Source: Tigriopus japonicus (lineage: Eukaryota; Arthropoda; Copepoda; Harpacticoida; Harpacticidae). From it: a stretch of DNA of 64,000 nucleotides. The stretch lies in NCBI GenBank assembly GCA_010645155.1, contig JAAGOF010000100.1, positions 915,995-979,994 on the forward strand. The letters run 5' to 3'. A model generated the notes under the pieces. The model was not told the origin of the DNA, ran no database searches, and saw only the letters and a list, made by a program, of their open reading frames with translations. A program made the translations under genes and the position numbers. Each line of letters starts with the position of its first letter. Position 1 is the first letter of the stretch. Below, in pieces: positions 9,708-22,015 of the stretch.

Positions 9708-10964
9708 ACGGTCGACCCCCTACGGGTTCTACACCATAGAGCAGCACCATACCATACAAAAAGTCGTGGGTATGCGGGTTGATGTTGTCCAGACACAAGA
9801 CTGAACTGTCTTCATGCTAAGGTGTCTGGAGAAACAGCCTGCAACCAAAAGAGACGGGAACTCGTTGGGCAGCCAAATCGAAGTCAATGACAGCCCTCAG
9901 GTAAAATTGAATGGACCCACTAGTCTGACTTGATAACGAATCTTTTAGATAAATGAACAACTGTTTTTGTACTCGAGAAAAAGTTATTTTTGAATCAATT
10001 CTGTTCAACTTTTAGAACCAATTGGTGTTGGTCATTTTTATGACTTTTGATTTTTGGTCTAATTTTCAATGCAATGAAATATTTGCCACCAAGGCACTTA
10101 TGTATAACAAAAGTGCTTGTAAAAAAGTAAAGTATTGCGTATTTTTTTTTGCAAAAGTAACGGAAATGCCATTTACAAAATGTTGTAATTGTAACGACCT
10201 AAAAACAGAAGACAAAGAATGAATCACGAAGTTGTGTCAGTCAGTAATTTGCACCACATGATATTAATTTAGGCAAATGATCAGAACATTAAAAGAATGA
10301 AGAAGTTCATGAAACCAAAAAATATGCCACATTGAAAGAAGAAGGTGGATTAAAAACATGGAGGATAATTCCAATTAGAGATATACGTACATGTATCCAA
10401 CAGAAAAGCAAATTCAAAACAAGGAAACATTAGATCAGGAACTCACAATGAAGCCTATTAATTTTCAAAAAGGTACATAAGGCCTAAGCAACAGTGTTAA
10501 ACTTGCACCAAATAGGAGCATGGTAGAAATTGCAAACCTGTTGTAACACACTTAAATCAATATTCCCTATTTTATGGGATATAATTCCAATCCTTCAAAA
10601 TCTTTCCAAGTATCAAATTAACATTTTGTTATCTTAACACAAATTAACATTTTGAACGCTTGATGGGCTACTCGTTAACCCTCCATAGATGTCAAAGTAA
10701 TTGAAGTTCTAAAGCAGCTTTGTTTGCAATATATATCATGTAAAATCTGAGGAATTAAGACACACTGATTTCCTACCCTCATGAGAGCTATTCCAAAACC
10801 GGGATAAAAGTGTGTTTTCTTGTCAATGAATCAATATTTTTAATCGTATTCTTCTAAATGATTCTTTCAAAGCATATATTTGTCCCTTGGACACAAAAGT
10901 TTGTGTGTATTTGTGTGATAGACCATCTGCAAGCATTTGAGGACAGGTGACGTAGACGAGATCT
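9708..10964. other. No gene seen
   Basis: AT-rich sequence with only short frames (9817-10008 minus, 10022-10222 plus) that look accidental. No repeat structure or RNA gene is recognised. Confidence 0.5.
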
Positions 10965-11150
10965 TCAAATCCGAAAAAAATGTGTTGCTCAATCCGAACA
11001 AATCCGAATCCGAAAATGTGTTGCTCAATCCGAACGAATCCGAATCCGAAAATGTGCTGCTCAATCCGAACGAATCCGAATCCGAAAATTTGGCGCCTGA
11101 TCCGAAAATATCCGAAAATGTGTAGCTCAATCCGACATTTATCCGAAAAT
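10965..11150. repeat. 36-bp minisatellite, open on both strands
   Basis: Three near-identical 36-bp units start at about 10980. Their core is TGTGTTGCTCAATCCGAACG followed by AATCCGAATCCGAAAA. Decayed half-units continue to about 11150. Because 36 is a multiple of 3, each strand stays open: the plus strand encodes repeats of NVLLNPNESESE and the minus strand repeats of TFSDSDSFGLSN. Short TCCGAA sub-repeats suggest growth by slippage. I regard the open frames as a by-product, not evidence of a gene. Confidence 0.85.
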
Positions 11151-11165
11151 TTTCGCTCATTTTGA

Positions 11166-12137
11166 TTTAATTCTGATTACTTTTTTATTTTGGTCTAAAT
11201 TGGAAGTAACATCACAACATCAACTTAAGTGGATGACTAATAACAATGGTTTTTAAATATGAAATATTTTAAAAATATAAGCATTTATAATATAAATAAA
11301 TATAATAAAAATATAAGCCTTTTACTCGATTTTTTCAATATTTGGGCATTTTCTAAGAAAAATAAGTTACTTTTTCAATAGTGTAGGCAAAATCTTTGAG
11401 GAAAATTGGAGCAAAATAAAATGAATTGTGTAAATTTAAACGAACTTCTAACCTAAGAATGACTGGGGTAATACCAAACAAGAACGTGTTGTTTAGTATT
11501 AGCGTTGGAAGAAGTGAAGTTTGGCGTACAATAAAACGCAGTTTTAGGTCAAATTTTTCGAACTCGAGACAGAACATTAATTAAGACGACTAATTCCAAT
11601 AGGAATAAGTGATAATTGGCAAAGGTCTAACTCTGAATTGTATTTATGTACCTCGTCTCCCATGTACAAGTTTCCTTTTATGTGACGTCCATATAAGGTT
11701 TCAATTCATATTTTCATGATCCCCAGCTGAGTTATTTCTAGCTATGGGTACCAAGCCAAAGTTGCTGCCATTTTTTACTCTGAGTTTTGTGAGCTTTTTG
11801 GCCCAAAAATCTAAACATTTTGAATGGTTCACTTTTGACCGCAAATCGCTACAGTTAAATTGCAAAGACGAGAAACCTATTTTTAATGTTATGAAGCTGA
11901 AGTCAAAACATCTGAACGCACATGGTAAAGACATGGACGAAAGTCTATTTTGAACATGGTCTCTCACGAAATCGTAAATTGGATAATGAAAATCGTTAAA
12001 TTGATTTATTTGCAATGTTTGTTAATCACGCAACCAACAAGTCAAGAATTGTTTACAAAATACGGAAAGAAGTGACCATAAGATTCAGAATATTCTGAAT
12101 GTAATAAACAAACACTGAAACCGATGTCGCTTAACTA
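11166..12137. other. No gene seen; AT-rich
   Basis: AT-rich, including ATATAA-type runs at 11260-11320. Overlapping open frames at 11701-12015 (minus) and 11744-11953 (plus) are shadows of each other and neither shows a recognisable family. Confidence 0.5.
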
Positions 12138-12545
12138 CAAATAATCGAGCCTTGATTGGTAGCCTCTTTGGGAGCTTTTCATTTCCGACAGGATTCCAAG
12201 TTGATATCTCTTCAGAACAGCAAAAATGCTCGGTTGGGTTGGGTCCGTGCTTTCTTTTGGTGCTTCGAACTCTCTCAACAATTCCAAGCCTGCTTGCTCT
12301 TGTCTCTCCGGAGAGACTCGACTCTCTGGCTTGGGCCGGCGAAGCAGGCGAGGGTTTCTTTGAATCAAAAGCTTCTGAACAGAAGGGAGAGGACCCCAGA
12401 GACAATATGAACTCTTGCGCAATCAGCAGCCCTCGGAGCAAAGCCCCTTCGGCACCGCGTGCTTGGTCTCCAGCTTTTCTCCTGGTAGATGCGTCCTCGC
12501 TCTCCAAAAGGCGTCTACGTATCTGCCGACAAATGTAAGCGGTCC
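12138..12545. other. Locally GC-rich segment with several overlapping frames
   Basis: This 400-bp stretch is clearly richer in G+C than its neighbours and is open in several frames on both strands (12152-12538 and 12156-12410 plus; 12085-12507 and 12135-12422 minus). No frame has a recognisable domain. At 12533 the plus strand has ACAAAT|GTAAGC, a possible 5' splice site, so a 5' UTR or coding exon of an unknown gene is possible. An unmethylated promoter-like island is another reading. Confidence 0.3.
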
Positions 12546-14611
12546 TTCGCTAGGACAAAGTCCGGTGAAATTCAGTCCAGGCGGCGTAATTTGGTTTCCC
12601 CACGATGAACTTATGGCTCTTGCATTCTTATTGAACTGGTTTCAAGGCGAAAGGTGTTTGTTTCTGTCTGAAAAAAGCGTGTGTCTAGTCATATAGTTTG
12701 ATTTTCAACATCTTCAGCCGCCTACTGTTACTTCAAGAATAACAACAAAATGAAAACGAACTCAAACAGTGAAAGTTCAGTTACAAGAGCGTTCAAATTA
12801 TTCCACTGAGAAAGTCCCCTAGCCCCACCATTCGCATTTCTCCTCAAGCAAACACTGGAAAGGCTGCCTTTCTCAGTGGAGAGCATTGCCTCGCAGCTTG
12901 GTGTCCTCTTCCTACCAGAATTTTTGAAAAAGTACGGAAACAATTTTGAAAGTGATTGAAAGTGTCATCATTTGAAGAATGAATCCGTCGTTGCAAGTTC
13001 AAAATTACTCAACTGACAGGTTTGACAAATACATTTTTAGATGTCTCATATTTTGCCCTCTGCGGTTAGAATTAGCTAAAATTGAAAAAAAAACCGAAAA
13101 ACTAACATCTTCATAAATCTTTAATCCCAAATATCAGTTTCCTTTAGTTCCAATCATATATTTGCCAGCTGTGGTTTGTTATAGTTGGGTGCGAACCTTT
13201 TTCCTACAACACGTTGGTGGGGTTTGCAGGGAACGCTTTTACTCTAAAAGATTAGTTTTTTATATGTTGTGGGAGATTAGGCTGAACCGGTTTTGAACGG
13301 TTTGAATTGCCATAAGCCTTTGAGCCCGTTAAAAACAAAAATTTGTATATCTAGCAATCTCGATAGATGATTTTTGAGGAAATGAAATGAGAATGAGATG
13401 CCATTCTTGTTTCCCTTATGTTTCAATCAACTAATTGATACATAATGGTAAATACAAATTGAATCTGCATAATAAAGGGCGTGTTCATGATGCAAGCTTC
13501 AAACTATGAAGACTTGGCTCACTAGCTCACTACTTAAGCTCCCAAGGGAGCAAAGCGACCAGAGCAGTAAGACGAAACAGTTTTAGAAAAAAAGTTCTGT
13601 CTTAAAAAGGTTTCAAGACTTTTACCTCCTTGTAAAGTTAAAGCAAAAATTTTGCCTTAAAAAGCGAAACAAATTCCTACAACTTGATTTACCTTCATCC
13701 CAATGATTGCGTAACCTTGTGAAACTGTTTCTTGAATTCTGCAAGAAACTGCATGCAGAGAATTAATAAGAAAAAGAATAGCTTCAGGGCAGTTAGTTCG
13801 ACCGTTACCGGCACAAGGAACGGAAACTGGTTTCAGAGAACAAACCCACCCTGGATGCTACTAACTTAGTGTGTTTTTCACCCAAGCCTACATACCATGC
13901 TAAACATAAAAACTCTTTCTTTAAACTATTTGGGTTAAGCAATACATTTAATTACCTTTTTAAAACATTCCATTTTTGGATCTGTTCTTGGTGAGACAAA
14001 TTTGCAATTCAAACTTATTCGCTTTTGCGTTGAAATGGTCAAGCCCTCCTCGGACAAAAACTTCTGGTAGTTTAATCAAAAGTAAGCCCTTTTGGTCCTT
14101 AAAAAAAAGAAAACTTACGCTCTGGCTGCGCTTCCAGCACAAAGCTGGAAATAAGAATATTTGATTTAAGAGGAACTCTTGTTATTAGAATGATTTGGCC
14201 ATTATCCTTAGTTTACAGGGTCTCTTCATTTGAAAATAACTCTCGAAATAAGAATAAGGTGGTTGCTGATTGCAACTGCACAGTAATTTCAAAGTTTGCT
14301 CCATTTTAAACGCAGCTTGTGAACACAGACGAGCATGTCTATTTTACATGACTTTGGTATACGGGTTGGCTTTGGTATTATTGGGAATAGCAGTTGAATT
14401 AGGTGCCCTAACATGTGACTTAAACATCCTCAAGAGATTCAAATAAACTTGACTGAGTGGAAAAAAATCTTTGCAAATGTGACTTCAAATTCGATTTAAA
14501 TCGTATCTAACTTTTGCACATAAATGACGGTTGAACCAAAGAGTAGAGAATACAGGCTCTTATTTTATGCTTGCGTACATCCTGCACAAGAGCTTTAGCT
14601 TAGTCACATTC
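12546..14611. other. No firm gene; possible 26-nt exon on the minus strand
   Basis: Mostly AT-rich without recognisable features. An imperfect inverted repeat (CCACTGAGAAAG near 12800 and CTTTCTCAGTGG near 12870) is noted. On the minus strand 14119-14144 is bounded by TTCTTATTTCCAG and GTAAGTTTTC, matching 3' and 5' splice consensus around a 26-nt segment. Such a micro-exon could be chance. Confidence 0.35.
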
Positions 14612-14619
14612 GTTATGAC

Positions 14620-15548
14620 TAGGGCTTGGATTTGAACCTGATTTTTAGGGCCAAAAATTGATTTTTCAATTGATCAAAATCGGCATTAAAAAGTTGAAGA
14701 GTACATGATTGAAGCAAAAATGAGGCTTGAATAAACCAATCCTAAATCACAAATTGGGGTGTAACCAAGTTGCATAATCCGTTTTCTTAATATAGTAAAT
14801 AAACAAAAGGTTCCGGGGTATGCTACGCTCACGATACATCAAACCCTCTGGCCAGCACAAAAAAGTTCACTGTTGAGAGTTTACTTATTCAAGAGAAGGT
14901 TGGGTCTGAAGATGTCTGAAGAAACTTCTTGATTTTTTTCAAATGCAGGAAAAACTTGTTTTTAAACTGTTTTGAAAACATTTCTTTATGAATTTTTCAT
15001 GTTTTAGCCTTGTTTGAAGAAAAATCACTATTTGTTTTGCCTAATGGTTTGACTAGCTATATTAGAATAATAGAAATGCTTAAATTTTTTTTTCTCAAGT
15101 TGCTTGTTACATTTGGCACTAGATTGTGAAGTGCCGAAGCAAGTGACAAACCATTTTTGTAAAAAGAAATATGGTATACTTGGCAAAAAAGAACAGCCAC
15201 AAAATTCAGGTCACATCATGTAAATAGAATTTCAAGTTAAAAATAAATAGGTGGAAAGAACTCAGTTTTGATTTGCTGAAGAAATTGAAAAACTTTCTAT
15301 ACGCTCAAAATAATTGGAATTTGCCAAATTTTACCCGAACAATTGAAACTTGATAAATTTTGCCCGCAAATAATTGAATTTTGCCAAATTTTTACGCCAA
15401 AATCTGAGAAATGAGTCTCTTTTTTACATCAAAGTGCGAAAAAAATTGAAAATTTTCCCCACAAGCCAAAAAACTTGATTTTGGCTAAAATTTTACAGAA
15501 AAATTGAAAAATTAATTGATCAATTTTCAAGTTCAAATCCGGGCCCTA
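14620..15548. mobile_element. hAT-type non-autonomous element, 929 bp
   Basis: The ends are inverted: TAGGGCTTGGATTTGAACCT on the left, and TAGGGCCCGGATTTGAACTT in reverse complement on the right. The flanks are near-identical 8-bp direct repeats, GTTATGAC (14612-14619) and GTTATAAC (15549-15556). The subterminal right side is full of ATTG-AATTTTGCCAAATTTT variants (15290-15480), a pattern typical of transposase-binding subterminal repeats. There is no transposase ORF. Superfamily is inferred from the 8-bp TSD and TAGGG ends. Confidence 0.75.
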
Positions 15549-15556
15549 GTTATAAC

Positions 15557-17156
15557 TGTTGGACTTGTTTCTGTTTTATTTTGAGGAGGGACGAAGAAAC
15601 TCTGAGGGAGTAGGAAAAGAGTCAAGTATCTCTGCTAAAGCTGAGAGCAATACTAAGGCAACTCCCCTCATCGGCCAAATCAAGAGACCAAACCATCTTG
15701 CAAGCGGTGTCTTCAATTTTGTCGAGACGAACTTAAACGAATTATTGCATGTTACTCGGTCACTTAATTCGGTCAAGTTTTTTGTCATTGATGTTATAAC
15801 GAATAACCGTATTTGACTCGAGTGACAGGGCAGCATGACGAAGCAAACAATGTTTTTCTGGTTATTTTAGGTTGAGTTATTCGGGAATGCATTTGCATCG
15901 CAAATTCTTTGGTTTTTTTATTAGTTTCATACTAATTCTCAAAATTGATGCCTGGAAGTACGATTTCAGAGGGTCCTGTTGAAAAAATATGACCTTTTTT
16001 CTTATCCAAGCAATTATAATCTAATAAATTTCTCGAGAATAAAGCTCGAGAATAAAGCTCGAGAAAAAACTCTCGAGCAAGACTATGTTGCCATGGGGTT
16101 GGTATTCTTTTTCGTCATTTCAAACCCATTAGCAAGTTCAAGGTACAGAAATCTCACTCCACTTCTGTCAGTGGAGATTTACTTTGGAAACATTTCATCA
16201 GTCAATCCAAGAGCAAGCTTGCCAAGTGACTTGATTCATCAAGCATTGTTCTTGTTCGAGCCAATCCAAGCATTGGAACGAGCGATTGTGTCAATGATAG
16301 AACTCCCTGAAATCGCAAATTCTGGTTTTTAAACACGTAACTAAATATTTCTTACTTCAAATCGCTTTGCACACATATTGCAAGCTTGGCGACTCATAAA
16401 TATCTTCGGACCGTCATTTATCCTAGACCTCTACCGTTCTACGATTCAATTATTTGCTTGAGTTACCCTGAGTTTTGTTTCTTTCCAAATACATTCACGA
16501 TGCGAGCTAGCCATGAGGTTTGTCCACGCTCTCACTCCATGTAAAGGCACAACAAAGCCAAACTTCCATTGCACTATCATGCAATAAAAAAGCTCTTCCT
16601 TGAGAAAAAAAAACTGAAACAAGGTAACAGAAACAAATATCTATTTCTTAATTTCCATGAAGAGCAATAAAGGCATCTCTGAGCTTTTGGGAACGGGTTA
16701 GAGCAAGGATGACTCAACCCAGGATCTGAACCCTCAACGGAAATGGTGCCATTCTCAAATTAGACGTTCTTCAGGCAACCCAAGCCAATTATCATTGGGC
16801 AGGATTTGCCACATTTGCCCTTCAAAAGGTGATGAGATTATTGGCCTGCAGATAACATGACTTCCGTGTTTTGGTGGATTAACAACCATTTATATTTTGA
16901 GTATTAAGTTCCTTTTGCTATTCATAAGGTGATACCAGGTTTCTTTTATTTAAAAAAATAACTTGAGCCTAAATTCTCATTTTGGGATCCAAATTACAAT
17001 TCTAACGAAACTACAATATTCAGCCACCTTTGTTTGTTTTGCCAGTTGCTTCTCACTCACAACATTTGAAACACACCTCTTTTCATCTTGAAATGTGATA
17101 AATTCATCTATGCAGTGTCTTTTAAGTGTGTTATTTAAATCATGTTCAGTCCATTT
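15557..17156. other. No gene seen
   Basis: AT-rich. Overlapping short frames at 15559-15836 (both strands) and 15979-16332 are not recognisable. A small direct repeat AATAAAGCTCGAG occurs at 16036-16065, followed by CTCTCGAG. The sequence then runs into an assembly gap. Confidence 0.5.
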
Positions 17157-17834
17157 NNNNNNNNNNNNNNNNNNNNNNNNNNNNNNNNNNNNNNNNNNNN
17201 NNNNNNNNNNNNNNNNNNNNNNNNNNNNNNNNNNNNNNNNNNNNNNNNNNNNNNNNNNNNNNNNNNNNNNNNNNNNNNNNNNNNNNNNNNNNNNNNNNNN
17301 NNNNNNNNNNNNNNNNNNNNNNNNNNNNNNNNNNNNNNNNNNNNNNNNNNNNNNNNNNNNNNNNNNNNNNNNNNNNNNNNNNNNNNNNNNNNNNNNNNNN
17401 NNNNNNNNNNNNNNNNNNNNNNNNNNNNNNNNNNNNNNNNNNNNNNNNNNNNNNNNNNNNNNNNNNNNNNNNNNNNNNNNNNNNNNNNNNNNNNNNNNNN
17501 NNNNNNNNNNNNNNNNNNNNNNNNNNNNNNNNNNNNNNNNNNNNNNNNNNNNNNNNNNNNNNNNNNNNNNNNNNNNNNNNNNNNNNNNNNNNNNNNNNNN
17601 NNNNNNNNNNNNNNNNNNNNNNNNNNNNNNNNNNNNNNNNNNNNNNNNNNNNNNNNNNNNNNNNNNNNNNNNNNNNNNNNNNNNNNNNNNNNNNNNNNNN
17701 NNNNNNNNNNNNNNNNNNNNNNNNNNNNNNNNNNNNNNNNNNNNNNNNNNNNNNNNNNNNNNNNNNNNNNNNNNNNNNNNNNNNNNNNNNNNNNNNNNNN
17801 NNNNNNNNNNNNNNNNNNNNNNNNNNNNNNNNNN
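17157..17834. other. Assembly gap (678 N)
   Basis: A run of N. It hides the left terminus and the N-terminal helix-turn-helix part of the maT transposon whose remainder begins at 17835. Open frames reported across it are artefacts. Confidence 0.99.
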
Positions 17835-18739
17835 TACAAAACTGTGTACAACGTCGTGAAACGTTACAAAGAATCGGGTTCGACTTCGGACAGGCCACGG
17901 AGTGGGCGACCAAGGACGGCCAGGACTTCTGACCTTATCAAGAGGGTCAGGTCCAAGGTGGCGCACAATCCGGCCAGGAGCATGCACAAAATGGCCAAAG
18001 ACGAGGGCATCTCTGAAGGCACAATGAGGACCATCATCAAATCCGACCTGGGGATGACACCATTTAAGAAGGTCAAAGTTCAGGCCGCATTCTTCTCAAT
18101 CAATGAGGTCAACACTGACAGGGTCGTTCCAATTTTGTTCACCGATGAAAAACTTTTTACTGTTCAAGCAGTCCATAATCATCAGAATGACCGGATTCTG
18201 GCAAAATCCGCTCAAGACATCCCTGTGGAACTGAAGACAGTCTTTAGAAGACAAAAACCGGGCTCCGTGATGGTCTGGGCCGGCGTCACGACGGACGGGC
18301 AAAAAAAAACCCTCATCTTCATCCCCGAGGGGGTCAAGGTGAACAAGGAGGTCTATCTGACCATGCTAAAGGACCAAGTCCTTCCCTGGTGTCTGGCCGA
18401 GTACGGGGAGTCGTCGTTCTGCTTCCAGCAGGACGGGGGGCTCCCAGCCACACCACTAAACTCGTCCAGGACTGGTGTCAGCGCCATTTCCCCGCCTTCT
18501 GGCCCAAGACATTCTGGCCACCATCAAGCCCTGATCTCAATGTAATGGACTATACTGTCTAGTCCATCCTTGAGGGCAAGGCCTGTGCTCACTCCCACAG
18601 CAACATCAGCTTGCTAAAGTCAGCCCTCAAGTCAGCGCGGGACGGAATCTTGCCCAAGGTTGTGTCTGCCACGTGTGCCCAGTTTCCAGAACGTCTTCAT
18701 CGTGTGATCCGTCAAAAAGGCGGTTATGTCAAACATTAA
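17835..18739 (+). pseudogene. maT-type (DD37D) mariner transposase, decayed
   Basis: The transposase of a Tc1/mariner-superfamily element, which would cut and paste between its terminal inverted repeats at TA sites. Visible in order are the second helix-turn-helix with GRPR hook (SGRPRTARTSDLIKRVRSKV), IKSDLGMTPFKKVKVQA, first catalytic Asp in ILFTDEKLFT near 18137, GSVMVWAGVTTDGQKKTLIF near 18265, second Asp in SFCFQQDG near 18430, and SPDLNVMDY near 18535. I count 37 residues between the second Asp and the Asp of MDY, which fits the DD37D (maT) group. Damage: the N-terminus is lost in the gap, a deletion lies around INEVNTDRV, there is a frameshift in the run of G at 18433-18440, and a TAG at 18560-18562 where Trp is expected. 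The ORF ends at 18737-18739. Confidence 0.88.
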
Positions 18740-18816
18740 TAAAATGATTCAAAGATTGGGTACTGAAGTTCTTATGGCTCAAATTTGGAATTAATAACTT
18801 AATTAGGTAATAAGAT

Positions 18817-18859
18817 AATTCACTTTTTGCAACTTCCCGAACTTTCTACGCACCCTGTA
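18817..18859 (+). repeat. Right terminal inverted repeat of the maT element, plus TA
   Basis: The sequence ending ACTTTCTACGCACCCTG at 18857, followed by TA at 18858-18859, is the classic outer end of a mariner-type element (CAGGGTGCG in reverse complement) next to its TA target. The matching left end is not seen and presumably lies in the preceding gap. Confidence 0.75.
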
Positions 18860-19989
18860 TTTCTTTCCCTGATAATACTATCCTTGAAAACTATGAATCC
18901 TGTAATGGGAGTGAATCTATCTATATTTGATAATAAAATGGGGTTGGAGTATGGTGGAAACTGGAAATTGCAAAAAGGTGTGAGGATGAATTCTAATCTG
19001 TCCTTGCTAACTAACAACCATTTTGATATTTGAAAAGTGCATATTATCAAATCATGCTAATGGTACATAGTTAATGTAGGGAAACAGGTCGTTTGATTAA
19101 CTGTAATACATAAAGTATAACTTTGTAGTAGAGAACAATGCGAATTATGAAAACCCTCATGAAGCAAGCTATTGAAATGGAACATATATATGTCTTGAAA
19201 GTCAAATATACTTAGGTCAAACTATGTTAATGCCTGAGGGTTTGATCTTTTTACACATTAATAGGTAAAAAAAAATTGAAACTTTTAAAAACCCTTGGAA
19301 GGCTAAATGCAGGGACTTAATACAGACTGAAGAGAGAAAATTTTGGTGTTAGCAATTATTTTAGATCTGAAAAAGTTGCTAAGCCTCCTATGCAACAGAA
19401 CGCATAATGAATAGGTTGCGTTGGCGTCAGTTGTCCAGAAGTTCCGTGGTCTATGGTTAGAGACAATGTTGCTAGATGGATTGAATCAAAATTTCCAATG
19501 AAATGAGGCAGATTCGCCCAAAAATCCTAAGTTTTATTATCAAAATGCAAAGTTTTTTTTTTCAAAATAGCAAAATAGTTTTAGAATTTATTTTGGTAAA
19601 TCTGAAGCAACTTGGACCAGATTTTTCAAAATCGAAAAATTGAGAGGGTCTCCCAAAAGACAACAGTGGAGGTAGGGTGCATCCTTTTTCAGCAATTTCA
19701 TGTTATTTTGGTGCATGAACAGAATAAACCCTTAACCCTAATCAGGTTATACGAAGTGCGCGATCTTTGATGCTCGGTTTCCTATCCATTTGTCTATTGT
19801 ACATAAAAAACTTTGTAGGTGGTTAGATCTCCTTGTAAACACCTGCTTAAGTTTACTTTGTAGAGGTTTGTTTCTGGAGGACCTTTTTGTTTGGTAACCC
19901 TCAACTACAATTGTATATGCAATATCTTTGTTATTTTTGAATTTGACATCATGGATTGAGATCTATTAAGTAAAAGAAGAACTGTAATT
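18860..19989. other. No gene seen
   Basis: AT-rich sequence. Overlapping small frames on both strands at 18820-19050 are not credible genes. No repeat was matched within the window. Confidence 0.5.
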
Positions 19990-20520
19990 GTGAAGATGTG
20001 TCGCCTGTCGCCAACTGTTGAGCGAACAAAATTTACAAGCCACTAAAATTGAGTGACCAGGCATATGAGAACCATGCAACCATGCAATTGATAAATCAAA
20101 GGTGGAATTGAGAGGAATATTTGGGTCATTTTTTGCTTGTGCTAATGGCCACATTCTAGAATGAAAGGAATATGTCACCAGGTGGCCATAGCTTGGATTT
20201 AAATTCTACAAGTGGGAGCTTTTCTGCCATTGGATTTAGTAAGTTCTGATTGGAAGAATACACCTTTAAGCTTTTATGTTCCATTATCTTGATCCAATAT
20301 GTAGATGGACCATTACTTACTTGTGGATTCAAGATTGACTTTTAAAGTTGGTCTTGATTCGTATCACACTAGTATCGTATCACTCGTATCACACGGTCAA
20401 CCTGATTGTCCACTCTACATATGTGGTGGTGACATTCTCAACATGAACAAAACGCCTTCTACCCCCTTTGTAAGTCAGCTTGACCAAAACTTGCACGTGA
20501 TCTAGTATTTGAATGAGTAT
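19990..20520 (+). repeat. Repeat family R2, copy 1
   Basis: About 500 bp aligned in the same direction with 23365-23860. Shared landmarks are GTCGCCAACTGTTGAGCG near 20008, GTGACCAGGCA near 20053, TTTGGGTCATT near 20125, GTCACCAGGTGGCCAT near 20176, GTTGGTCTTGATTCG near 20349 and ACTTGCACGTGATCTAGTA near 20490. Internal landmarks near both ends (GCCAACTGTTGAGCG and, in the 23-kb copy, CGCTCAACAGTTG) are inverted, suggesting a non-autonomous DNA element. In this copy the right internal repeat is degraded. There is no coding function. The TACGATAC/GTATCACAC stutter at 20359-20392 is a local duplication. Confidence 0.7.
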
Positions 20521-21765
20521 CTAAGGCCCCATGAGGGAAATAAGTTGTTGGCTAAATGTAATCATAACAAAAACCCTTGATATGAGAGTGACATTTCTCT
20601 GCCTAGAACCACACACTCAGCCAATTAGTCATTTAGCTTGAAATTATGACTTGTTTACCCCGCGAGGTGTCATTTTGATAACTTGAGAGTGTGACGGCTT
20701 TGCCTTCATCGAATAGATTTTACATATTTGATTAGAGTTGAATGGAATGAAACAATTGTATTCAAATCAGTGTAACAAACTTTTTGGAGAAACTGAAACA
20801 AAATAGAAATTGCTCGTGCATTCTGCTTTCTCAAAGAATAATCATTCCTCCATTTGGCTTTTTTCGAAAATCTCCATCAAAGAACGCTCGCTCGAACGCA
20901 CGCACACTAATGCACACGGACTAGAAACACGGTCGCTTTCAAAGTGACTCGCTTTTTTTGACTCGAATGTCAGGTGGCTCCCTCTGAGAAGTACATTTTG
21001 CGCAACTCTCGACTGAAGAGAGCAGCTCCCCCTATAATCACAGCAGAACCTTGAACTATTTTAGAGGGATTGAAGTATCTTTGCCCATTAGAAAATCAAC
21101 CCACTCTTTCTTGAATTTGCCCATTTTCAAATACTTTTGACGTCCACGTTAGCTTGTCAAGTTATCATTAAAAAGATTGTTAACGGGGATTTTGTTTGCA
21201 TGATATTGACGGATTGAAGTAGCTCTATCTGATTGAGAGCACGTTTTGCTCTATAGAGGATGTGAACTAAATAAATCGGTGGAGCAATTTCCCCCACAAG
21301 TGTAGACAAAACAAAAGGGCGTTAAAGATTGAAATTCAGTCACATATTGTTACTCATTTAACAATTGTCATTTTAAGTATGCTGAAGTACATTATTCTAA
21401 CCTGCACATTAGCTTTTAAGAAAAGGCACTTAGTGTTACTAGCATCGGAGATTTATTTGTGTTCATTTTTCGACAAGGTTCAACAAACCACCCAATTGAA
21501 CACTTGCTTACCTTCTCATTTTGGCTACCCAACTGTTCCTCTGCACGTTGGCCTAGTAGACCGGCACAGATATGAGGATAAAAGGGCTAGATTCCACTAG
21601 ATTTTGAATTGTTCGCAACCTCTATTGTTTTTTCCGGACCACAAAATCAAGATTCTCCCGAACTGTTCTTCTTCACCGAGCGCCATAGGAAAATATTTCA
21701 AATTGTAGCCTTTCACTGGTATAGACTGTTTATCTGTAAATATGACCTAAACATGAGTCATTTGT
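20521..21765. other. No gene seen
   Basis: No recognisable gene. Around 20880-20960 there is a less A/T-rich stretch (CGCTCGCTCGAACGCACGCACAC) without an open reading frame. The frame at 21379-21600 is not recognised. Confidence 0.5.
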
Positions 21766-22013
21766 TGTAGTCTGTCTTGACTTTGCCAAGGCCTTTGATA
21801 AGGTAGACCATGGTCTTTTGCTCTCTTCTCTTCAGGAAGATGAAGACCTCTCTTCTTCACCTGGTTCCTGCATTGTTCAATTTTTTGCCCATTAATCTTC
21901 GTCGGGAATATGTAAGAGCTGATCCTCTAACAACTTTTTTTTATCAGCAGGGTTAGATAAATTTTTGAATACTATTCCTGATCTCTCACTAATTAAGGGT
22001 TGTACAAACCCAA
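21766..22013 (+). pseudogene. LINE-A fragment with internal deletion
   Basis: CTTGACTTTGCCAAGGCCTT encodes the RT motif LDFAKAFDKVDHGLLL. After a short unrelated stretch it jumps to the C-terminal end of the LINE-A protein (VQFFAH / NFLPINLRREYVRADPLTT, readable in shifting frames). The internal sequence between motif A and the last 60 residues is missing. The hairpin tail is not evident after 22013. Same family as 6865-8829. Confidence 0.75.
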
Positions 22014-22015
22014 AA

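Noticed and set aside
9695..9760. tRNA-like sequence with GTTCAAATC on the minus strand
   Set aside because: It has a B-box-like core but the T stem does not pair and no acceptor or anticodon arm can be drawn.
12085..12538. Overlapping 84-140-codon frames on both strands
   Set aside because: Several frames are open at once over a GC-rich segment; none has a recognisable domain, so I list the segment but not a gene.
17095..18545. Long open frames spanning the N run
   Set aside because: Most of their length is unknown bases; only the part after 17835 is real, and it belongs to the maT transposase.
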